Assembly: GCF_018449775.1 (NCBI RefSeq)
Contig: NZ_JAAVVB010000003.1
Location: 372,001 to 436,000 of the forward strand
Length of the DNA: 64,000 bases
Reading direction: 5' to 3'
DNA from: Mucilaginibacter sp. dw_454
GTDB lineage: Bacteria > Bacteroidota > Bacteroidia > Sphingobacteriales > Sphingobacteriaceae
The notes under the pieces were generated by a model. That model was not told where the DNA came from. It saw nothing but the letters and a program-made list of their open reading frames with translations, and did not search any database. Each line of letters starts with the position of its first letter. Position 1 is the stretch's first letter. Shown here piece after piece: positions 1 through 5,571 of this stretch. The position numbers and the translations under genes were made by a program.

Positions 1-830
1 CTGGTGCGTATTTTAAAATAATTTACAAAATCCTCCACTACATCAAACACCGAATGATCTTCCAGCTTTGGTTTAGAGCCGATCTTCGAGAAACGGTCGG
101 CCACTATCTCAAGCCGCTTTACATCGTTCTCCATTTCAAGCATAAGCGGGTCGTCCTCGGCGTTAAACTTATCTTTCAATAATTCAATCCAGGCCATCAG
201 CGATGAGATCGGCGTACCCAATTGATGCGCCGTCTCTTTGGCTAACCCCACCCAAACCTGGTTCTGCTCAGACTTGCGCGACGAGTTAAATGTAGTGTAG
301 GCCAGCGTTAAAAATACCGCAATAACCGAAAGCTGAATGTATGGGAATAATTTTAATTGACTTAAAAGCGCCGAGTCTTTATAATAAACCAGGTTATCGC
401 CATGCCCCAATCCCGGCAGATTGATAATGATAGGCTCATGCTGAGATTTCATGACCTCCAGCTCACCCTTAAAGTATTGCGGATCATACTTGGGCATTTT
501 AGCGTCCGACTGCATTTCCGGAGGGATCTCGATATAGGTTTTGGTGGTATCTAAGCCTCTAACGGTTTTGATGTCGCCTTTTTCGTCGGTAACAATGGCG
601 GGTACAGCCAAACTATCTCTTACCGTCAACACATAAGGCAAAAAGTCATTATCGTCAGACGTTAAACTTTGCCTGATACTTAACGCCCACAGTTGCGCAC
701 GGGTACGCTCGGCGCGGGCTATATTCCTAACCAAATATTGCGTGTAAAACAAAGACCCGGAGGCAATAATTACTGCAAAAGCAAGCAATATGTATTTCCA
801 GAATCGTTTATTTTGATAGGTGTTCATCAT
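1..830 (-). CDS. Sensor histidine kinase, 3' end cut by window edge
   Basis: About 276 residues are visible, starting MMNTYQ at 830. A membrane segment lies at residues ~12-32 (KYILLAFAVIIASG), then a ~120-residue extracytoplasmic part, then a second membrane segment near residue 160 (PYIQLSVIAVFLTLAY). The H-box follows as KETAHQLGTPISSL, with His as the predicted phosphoacceptor. The ATPase domain lies beyond position 1 and cannot be assessed. The AHQLGTP form of the H-box is, as I recall, common in Bacteroidota kinases. No response-regulator gene is visible upstream; the partner may lie outside the window. Starting Met 1 or 2 cannot be separated. The stimulus is unknown. Confidence 0.85.
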   Translation of the reverse strand, partial: MMNTYQNKRFWKYILLAFAVIIASGSLFYTQYLVRNIARAERTRAQLWALSIRQSLTSDDNDFLPYVLTVRDSLAVPAIVTDEKGDIKTVRGLDTTKTYIEIPPEMQSDAKMPKYDPQYFKGELEVMKSQHEPIIINLPGLGHGDNLVYYKDSALLSQLKLFPYIQLSVIAVFLTLAYTTFNSSRKSEQNQVWVGLAKETAHQLGTPISSLMAWIELLKDKFNAEDDPLMLEMENDVKRLEIVADRFSKIGSKPKLEDHSVFDVVEDFVNYFKIRT

Positions 831-844
831 CTAAGCTTCAAATA

Positions 845-1018
845 ACGTAATTTTTGAGCTTAAAGCATAAAGCATAAAGCGAAAAACGGTTTTTAAGCCG
901 AAAGCGAAAAGCATAAAGCGAAAAGCTAAATGGTGCAAGCTTTCAGCTTTGGTCTTTTAGCTTTCAGCTTTAAATGACAAAGCTTTAACCTTTCGGCTTT
1001 TAGCTTTCGGCTTCATAA
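845..1018. repeat. Imperfect inverted repeat of AAAGC/GCTTT units
   Basis: The gap between the divergent kinase and gltX is filled by repeats of AAGCATAAAGCGAAAAGC-like units on the left and their complements (GCTTTTAGCTTTCGGCTT) on the right, so the stretch can fold into a long, imperfect hairpin. It has no coding potential. It looks like one of the low-complexity dispersed repeats of this genome. Confidence 0.6.
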
Positions 1019-1021
1019 TTC

Positions 1022-1029
1022 TATCTTTG
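1022..1029 (+). promoter_or_regulatory. Bacteroidota -7 promoter element (TATCTTTG)
   Basis: TATCTTTG matches TAnnTTTG and ends seven bases before the gltX ATG at 1037. A transcription start at the usual spacing would fall at or within a few bases of the start codon, implying a leaderless or near-leaderless mRNA. I see no clear -33 TTTG partner upstream, because the repeat occupies that region. Confidence 0.5.
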
Positions 1030-1036
1030 CCGCACA

Positions 1037-2539
1037 ATGTCAGATAAAAGAGTTAGAGTAAGATTTGCGCCAAGCCCAACCGGTGGCTTGCATTTAGGCG
1101 GTGTGCGTACCGCATTGTTCAATTACCTGTTCGCCAAAAAACATAATGGCGATTTTATATTAAGGATAGAAGACACCGACCAAACCCGTTTTGTTGAAGG
1201 TGCCGAACAATATATTATTGACTGCCTGAACTGGTGCGGCATTACGCCCGATGAAAGCCCGGTTACTCCCGGCCAGTATGCGCCATATCGCCAAAGCGAA
1301 CGCAAAAGCCTTTATCGCCAATATGCCGAGCAGTTGGTAATGCAGGGCCATGCTTACTACGCTTTTGACACTGCCGAGGAACTGGACAAAAATCGCAAAG
1401 AGATCCCTAATTTTCAATATGGGCAGGTTTATCGCGATGGTTTGCGTAACTCTTTGTCGCTGCCACAGCATGAGGTTGATCAATTATTGGCCGATCATAC
1501 CCCGCATGTTATCCGCATAAAAATTCCGGCCGACCAAAGCGTTAGCTTTACAGACATGATTCGTGGCCGCGTTAGTTTTGAAACTAATACGGTTGATGAT
1601 AAAGTTTTATTAAAGGCCGATGGTATGCCTACCTACCATTTGGCTGTTGTGGTTGATGATTATTTGATGAAGATCTCGCACGCTTTTCGCGGCGAGGAAT
1701 GGTTACCATCGGCACCCGTACATTTATTATTGTGGGAATATTTGGGCTGGAAAGCCGATATGCCGCAATGGGCACACTTGCCGTTGATATTAAAACCCGA
1801 TGGACACGGCAAACTAAGCAAACGCGATGGCGCCCGTTTAGGCTTCCCGGTATTTGCGCTAGATTGGGAAGGCAGTCCCGGCTTTAGTGGAATGGGCTTT
1901 TTGCCTGAGGCATTTGTAAATTTTTTGGCGACGCTGGGCTGGAACGACGGGTCAGGCCAGGAGATTTATACGCTTGAAGAGTTAGTTGGCAAGTTTTCTA
2001 TCGACAGAATAAGCAAAGCAGGGGCGAAGTTTGATTTCGAAAAAGCCAAATGGTTCAATGCCGAGTGGATCAAAAAGACCAAAGCAGAAAGCTTAAAGCT
2101 GAAAGTCAAGGAGGTTTTAACCGCTAAGGGCATTGACGTAAAAGACGACACTTACCTGCTAACTATTATCGACTTAATCAAAGACCGCTGTACTTTATTG
2201 CCTGATTTTTATCAGCAGGCATCATACTTTTTCCAGATCCCTGCCGAGTACGATCTTAATGCCGTTAAACCCAAATGGACGGATGAGAAAACAACTTTCT
2301 TTAACACTTTTATCGATCAGCTAAAAGCCGCTCCAACATTAATTGCTGCCGATACCGAAGCCAACTTCAAAGCCCTGGCCGAAGAAAAAGGCCTTAAAAC
2401 CGGCGACGTGATGCTGCCTTTCCGCATTATGCTGGTAGGGGGTAAATTTGGTCCGCATGTTTTTGATATTGCTGCTTTGTTGGGTAAAGATGAGACGGTG
2501 AATAGGATAGAGCAGGCTTTAGTAGCGTTTACGGCATAA
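1037..2539 (+). CDS. gltX: Glutamate--tRNA ligase
   Basis: Cytoplasmic class I aminoacyl-tRNA synthetase that charges tRNA-Glu with glutamate, using ATP. The HIGH-like motif reads HLGG near residue 19 within FAPSPTGGLHLGG, and the KMSKS-like motif reads KLSKRDG near residue 258. The length of 500 residues is usual for the family, and the C-terminal anticodon-binding helical domain is present. The ATG at 1037 is chosen because the conserved RVRFAPSPTG begins right after it and a promoter element sits just upstream. It stands alone, followed by dispersed repeats. Whether it also misacylates tRNA-Gln cannot be told from the sequence. Confidence 0.97.
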   Translation: MSDKRVRVRFAPSPTGGLHLGGVRTALFNYLFAKKHNGDFILRIEDTDQTRFVEGAEQYIIDCLNWCGITPDESPVTPGQYAPYRQSERKSLYRQYAEQLVMQGHAYYAFDTAEELDKNRKEIPNFQYGQVYRDGLRNSLSLPQHEVDQLLADHTPHVIRIKIPADQSVSFTDMIRGRVSFETNTVDDKVLLKADGMPTYHLAVVVDDYLMKISHAFRGEEWLPSAPVHLLLWEYLGWKADMPQWAHLPLILKPDGHGKLSKRDGARLGFPVFALDWEGSPGFSGMGFLPEAFVNFLATLGWNDGSGQEIYTLEELVGKFSIDRISKAGAKFDFEKAKWFNAEWIKKTKAESLKLKVKEVLTAKGIDVKDDTYLLTIIDLIKDRCTLLPDFYQQASYFFQIPAEYDLNAVKPKWTDEKTTFFNTFIDQLKAAPTLIAADTEANFKALAEEKGLKTGDVMLPFRIMLVGGKFGPHVFDIAALLGKDETVNRIEQALVAFTA

Positions 2540-2556
2540 GATTTTCACCACCCCGT

Positions 2557-2655
2557 CATCGTGAGCGAGGTACGAGCGTGACGATCTCTGAATCGCTTAT
2601 TAACAAACATAACATTCTGTCATTGCGAGCGATAGCGTGGCAATCGCGAATTTGC
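2557..2655. repeat. Two GTCATTGCGAG-type repeat half-units
   Basis: CGTCATCGTGAGCGAGG (from 2560) and GTCATTGCGAGCGATAGCG (from 2619) are two units of the dispersed family found throughout the window. Here they stand in the same direction rather than as a palindrome. They lie directly after the gltX stop. Confidence 0.7.
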
Positions 2656-2663
2656 TCGGTTAG

Positions 2664-3288
2664 CTTATCGCTCGTATAGCGCTCAATTGCCGCTAAGGCT
2701 GTTACTTTTCCTTGATGAAAAGTAACCAAAAATCAAGTCACACGCAAGGCTTCTCTGCGCTCTTGGCCTTTGCCCTGCAAATCGGGTAAAACCTGGGCAG
2801 GGGCCTGTTGCCGCCTATTGTCGCACATGGGCCGGCGCTTCAGGCAACATTCCCGACAGCCCTGCAGCCGCACAAAGCCACCATTGTTTTACCCGCTTTC
2901 GCCCGAAGCTCTGCGTCTGACGGTTTGCTGCACACATTATAAAGTTGTCATGCTGAACTTGTTTCAGCATCCCACACGCTAAGAACGATCATTCATTTTT
3001 TGAAGATTTATATATTAAGCAGGAAACCGTCAGCAAATCAGCTTCGGGTGAAAGCAAACAGAATATATTGGCCTGTGGGTGGAAAAAGGCATTACAACTT
3101 TTTGCTGAAGCGTTGGATAAGTGCGAGCGAAGCAGGGCAAAAAGATTGCGGCCTTGTGATTCTGTTTGATTTGCCGGGCAAAGGCCCAGAGCGCAAAGAA
3201 GCCTTTTTGCTGACTTGATTTTTTTGTTCTTTTGTATCAAGACAAAAGAACAAAGCCAACCCGCGGCGATTGAGCGGGCCGATCAATA
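2664..3288. repeat. Long dispersed element with ~120 bp inverted arms (copy A)
   Basis: The left arm (2664-2786) and right arm (~3167-3285) are imperfect inverted repeats: the left contains AAATCAAGTCA and AAGGCTTCTCTGCGCTC, and the right contains TGACTTGATTT and GAGCGCAAAGAAGCCTT. The interior holds a GC-rich block at ~2832-2935 whose reverse complement recurs at ~43965-44060, and a GTCATGCTGAACTTG repeat near 2948. Short open frames inside are not gene-like. This accounts for most of the 869-base gap between gltX and the Lrp-type gene. No transposase is encoded, so it resembles a non-autonomous element. Confidence 0.75.
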
Positions 3289-3350
3289 AAGCATGTATAC
3301 GCTTAGTTAGAAGCAAGAAAAATAAATCACTACAAGACAAACAACACAAC

Positions 3351-3381
3351 AAAAAAAGCCCGTCGTAAAAACAACGGGCCT
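3351..3381 (-). terminator. Rho-independent terminator of the Lrp/AsnC gene
   Basis: Read on the minus strand, GCCCGTTGT pairs with ACGACGGGC around a short T-rich loop and is followed by seven T residues. It lies 28 bases after the stop codon. Confidence 0.8.
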
Positions 3382-3408
3382 CCATTATAATAAGTGTGTA
3401 AGTAAGGG

Positions 3409-3885
3409 TTACTCCAAAGTAATTTGTCTTTTAATGCTTTCCTCTAATGATATAAATGTTTCTGTACGTTGTATGCCTTTTACGCCCTGGATCTGCTCAT
3501 TCAACACCTCACGCAGGTGCGCGGTATCATGGCAAATAATCTTAGCGAATATACTATAACTTCCTGTAGTATAGTGTAGTTCTACAATTTCTTTTACAGC
3601 TTTTAGTTGCTTAACAGCGTCGTTATACTGCGAGCCTTTCTCCAAAAATATCCCCAAAAATGCGGTAATATCATAGCCTAGTTTTTGCGGATCTACCTCT
3701 AAACTGGCACCTTTAATTACCCCCATTTCTTCCAACTTTTTCATCCGCACATGGATAGTTCCGCCCGAAACAATCAACTCTTTAGCAATTTCTGTGTAAG
3801 GTGTAGTGGCATTTTTCATCAGTATTGATAAAATCTGAATATCAAGATTATCAATTTCTAAATTTTGAGCTTTTCTGTGGGACAT
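3409..3885 (-). CDS. Lrp/AsnC family transcriptional regulator
   Basis: A 158-residue protein with an N-terminal winged helix-turn-helix (residues ~10-60: LDIQILSILMKNATTPYTEI, then SGGTIHVRMKKLEEMGVI) and a C-terminal RAM/AsnC_trans_reg ligand-binding domain (~70-150) ending SLEESIKRQ. The family forms octamers that respond to amino acids. It is divergent from the tRNA-like RNA pair, with 164 bases between them, so the shared upstream region could be an operator. The effector is not identifiable. It ends in a good terminator, so it is monocistronic. Confidence 0.93.
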   Translation of the reverse strand: MSHRKAQNLEIDNLDIQILSILMKNATTPYTEIAKELIVSGGTIHVRMKKLEEMGVIKGASLEVDPQKLGYDITAFLGIFLEKGSQYNDAVKQLKAVKEIVELHYTTGSYSIFAKIICHDTAHLREVLNEQIQGVKGIQRTETFISLEESIKRQITLE

Positions 3886-3958
3886 AAATTTTAATATCTT
3901 TATTCAAATACAAGTATAATTATAATTTGAATAAAAATAAAATATTTTTGTTGAAATA

Positions 3959-3990
3959 TTTGCAAGGAATTGCTAACTCTATTATGTTTG
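3959..3990 (+). promoter_or_regulatory. Promoter (TTTG-N20-TATGTTTG) for the tRNA-like RNAs
   Basis: TTTG at 3959-3962 and TATGTTTG at 3983-3990, separated by 20 bases, match the Bacteroidota primary sigma consensus at both elements. Transcription would start near 3995-4000, about 50 bases before the first tRNA-like RNA, and point towards it. Confidence 0.55.
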
Positions 3991-4049
3991 TAACAAGCAA
4001 ACGGACCTAAAAAGCTTAAATCGTTCTTTAAAACAAATAACAATAACAA

Positions 4050-4161
4050 TGTTGGGTGGTGAAACTTTTGGCAGACACACCTCCTTGTCCCGGTGGTAGA
4101 GATCATAGGAAACCCGAAGCGGGCTAACTACTCTGTGGAGGTTCGAATCCTTCCCCAACAG
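4050..4161 (+). tRNA. tRNA-like RNA, class II, apparent GUC anticodon, copy 1
   Basis: The cloverleaf can be drawn in full: acceptor TGTTGGG (4050-4056) with CCCAACA (4154-4160), 7 bp; T8/G9; D stem GTG (4059-4061)/CAC (4076-4078) with GG in the loop; anticodon stem CCTCC (4080-4084)/GGTGG (4092-4096) with a central U-U mismatch; loop TTGTCCC (4085-4091), which puts GTC at 34-36; a 40-nt variable arm (4097-4136); T arm GGAGG-TTCGAAT-CCTTC (4137-4153); discriminator G at 4161. CCA is not encoded. The long arm places it with Leu/Ser/Tyr types, whereas ordinary tRNA-Asp (GUC) has a short variable loop. C at position 37 is also odd. A degenerate tRNA is possible, but compensated differences with copy 2 argue for selection. 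Its charging state is unknown. Confidence 0.65.
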
Positions 4162-4163
4162 CT

Positions 4164-4194
4164 ATTAAGTTTAAACTGAGAAGCTAAACTTAAT
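4164..4194 (+). other. Perfect 10-bp hairpin between the two tRNA-like RNAs
   Basis: ATTAAGTTTA (4164-4173) pairs with TAAACTTAAT (4185-4194) across an 11-base loop, starting three bases after copy 1. No T-tract follows, so it is more likely a processing or stability element than a terminator. Confidence 0.5.
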
Positions 4195-4208
4195 GAATAA
4201 CAAAATCC

Positions 4209-4323
4209 TGTAGGATGGTGAAATTTTGGCAGACACACCTCCTTGTCCCGGTGGCGGAGATCATGGGAAACTCTTAGCAATAAGAATAACCACTCCGTGG
4301 AGGTTCGACCCCTTCTCCTACAG
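4209..4323 (+). tRNA. tRNA-like RNA, class II, apparent GUC anticodon, copy 2
   Basis: Same fold as copy 1: acceptor TGTAGGA (4209-4215)/TCCTACA (4316-4322), 7 bp; D stem GTG (4218-4220)/CAC (4234-4236); anticodon stem and loop identical to copy 1 (4238-4254, GTC at 4245-4247); 44-nt variable arm (4255-4298); T arm GGAGG-TTCGACC-CCTTC (4299-4315); discriminator G at 4323; no CCA. Compared with copy 1, acceptor pairs 4 and 7 change from T-A to A-T and from G-C to A-T, and variable-arm pairs change together. The region from the D stem to the anticodon arm is nearly invariant. The copies lie 47 bases apart and are probably co-transcribed, ending at the terminator at 4356. Confidence 0.65.
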
Positions 4324-4355
4324 CTCTTCTCATAATTTAGGTTTATAATTGGTTA

Positions 4356-4392
4356 GTAAAGGCCCCTGCCCATCAGGGGCTTTACTTGTTTT
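4356..4392 (+). terminator. Terminator after the tRNA-like RNA pair
   Basis: GTAAAGGCCCCTG pairs with CAGGGGCTTTAC around CCCAT, followed by TTGTTTTA. It lies 33 bases beyond copy 2 and closes that transcription unit. Confidence 0.75.
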
Positions 4393-4436
4393 ATACCTTT
4401 TCTGTTTTGTAAAATCTCTTTAAATTTTAATATCGA

Positions 4437-4496
4437 ATCATGAATGTTGAATGTCCAATTTCGAAGGGCTGTTAACTAACATTACTTCAATATTCG
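4437..4496. repeat. 60-base direct repeat, copy 1
   Basis: It shares ATGAATGTTGAATGTCCAA and most flanking bases with 4617-4676, 180 bases downstream, with only a few differences. The ATGTTGAATGTCC/TATTCGACATT composition is itself weakly palindromic. It encodes nothing recognisable. Confidence 0.7.
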
Positions 4497-4616
4497 ACAT
4501 TAAAACCCTTACCCCGCCACGTCATCGCGAGCGTAGCGTGGCGATCTCTGCGCGACAGGCGGATAATAATTCAGAGATTGTTATGCTCCAAATGCCATTC
4601 CATCCTTTAAATACCA

Positions 4617-4676
4617 AATCATGAATGTTGAATGTCCAATTTCGAAGGGCTGTAAACTAATATTACTTCATTATTC
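4617..4676. repeat. 60-base direct repeat, copy 2
   Basis: Second copy of the 4437-4496 unit. The spacer between the copies holds a CGTCATCGCGAGCGTAGCG repeat at ~4519, so a repeat-in-repeat arrangement is likely. Confidence 0.7.
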
Positions 4677-4766
4677 ATCATTCAATATTCGGTGTTTGAT
4701 ATTATTGAACTTATTATCAGCGGGCCTTTCGTTTAAAAGATTTATCTGCGATATAAATGATTTATA

Positions 4767-4862
4767 TGGGCGTTTCCCGCTGGTAGAAGCGGGCCCGCGC
4801 TATCCGCTCATACGCCTTCTGGCCTTATGCGCTGGGCCGGTATCCGCTGCTATCGCTAACGC
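4767..4862. repeat. Dispersed GC-rich repeat (GGGCGTTTCC...CGGTA type)
   Basis: Shares GGGCGTTTCC, AGAAGCGG, CTCATACGCCTTC, GGCCGGTA and CGCTAACGC-like blocks, in the same order, with 60338-60430. It is non-coding and part of the repeat cluster filling 4400-5500. Confidence 0.7.
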
Positions 4863-4878
4863 GGTAGGGGCTTCTAAA

Positions 4879-5378
4879 TTGTCATTGCGAGCGTAGCGTG
4901 GCAATCGCAAGGTTTGAACGCGTCGCTGTCCGAAGTTTGCAAATCGGACGACTATGCCAGTAGTTTGCAACTACACTATTGCCGGGCGATAGTGAACGGT
5001 TTAGTTTATCCGGCGGAGGACTCACCCGGCCGACGCTGCGCTGGGCCACCCTCTCTTCGCCGTTGGCGGAAAGAGGGTTATTGAAAATTGTCATTGCGAG
5101 CGTAGCGTGGCAATCGCAAGGTGGAAGGTTTGAACGCGTGCGATTGCCACGTCGTTCCTCCTCGCAATGACAGAAAAAGATAAAGCTTCAAGCGAAATCA
5201 GGTAAAACAATGGTGGCGTATGTGCGGCTGCAGGGGCTTTATAGTTTTATTGCATCACTCATCATCCTATATTAAACTTCCCGCTACGTCATCGCGAGCG
5301 TAGCGTGGCGATCTCCGGCTGGCTGTTTTAATCGCTCGTTCAGAGATAGTCACGCTCGTACCTCGCTCACTATGACGG
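4879..5378. repeat. Cluster of GTCATTGCGAG repeats and fragments of other families
   Basis: A half-unit at ~4881, a nearly palindromic pair at 5089-5172, and a pair at ~5285-5378 belong to the GTCATTGCGAG family. In between, 5008-5085 carries a GACTCACCCGG...CCACCCTCTC block that recurs at 60172-60240, and ~5190-5235 carries AAAACAATGGTGGC and GTGCGGCTGCAGGG, a fragment of the long element at 2664 and 43780. The 1.2 kb between the terminator at 4392 and the peptidase gene therefore holds only repeats; no gene was seen. Confidence 0.75.
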
Positions 5379-5571
5379 GAGGGGAGGTACTAAGAAAATA
5401 GAGTTAATTTTATAATGTCAAATGAAACAAAAAAATACTTAAAAGTCATTTTTCTTGTTTCATTCTGTTTTACTAAAAATTCACAAAAATCTAAAATTCA
5501 ATTAGTTAAGTGAATGAACTGTTTCACTTGTTTCATCTGTTGCACACACACGTGAAACAAAACAGCATAAC

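Noticed and set aside
2770-3240. Several short frames in the gltX-Lrp gap
   Set aside because: They fall inside the long dispersed element and change with each copy, so they are not genes.
4050-4323. Ordinary tRNA-Leu or tRNA-Asp genes
   Set aside because: The long variable arm excludes tRNA-Asp, the GTC loop and G discriminator exclude tRNA-Leu, and the U-U mismatch and C37 are atypical for both.
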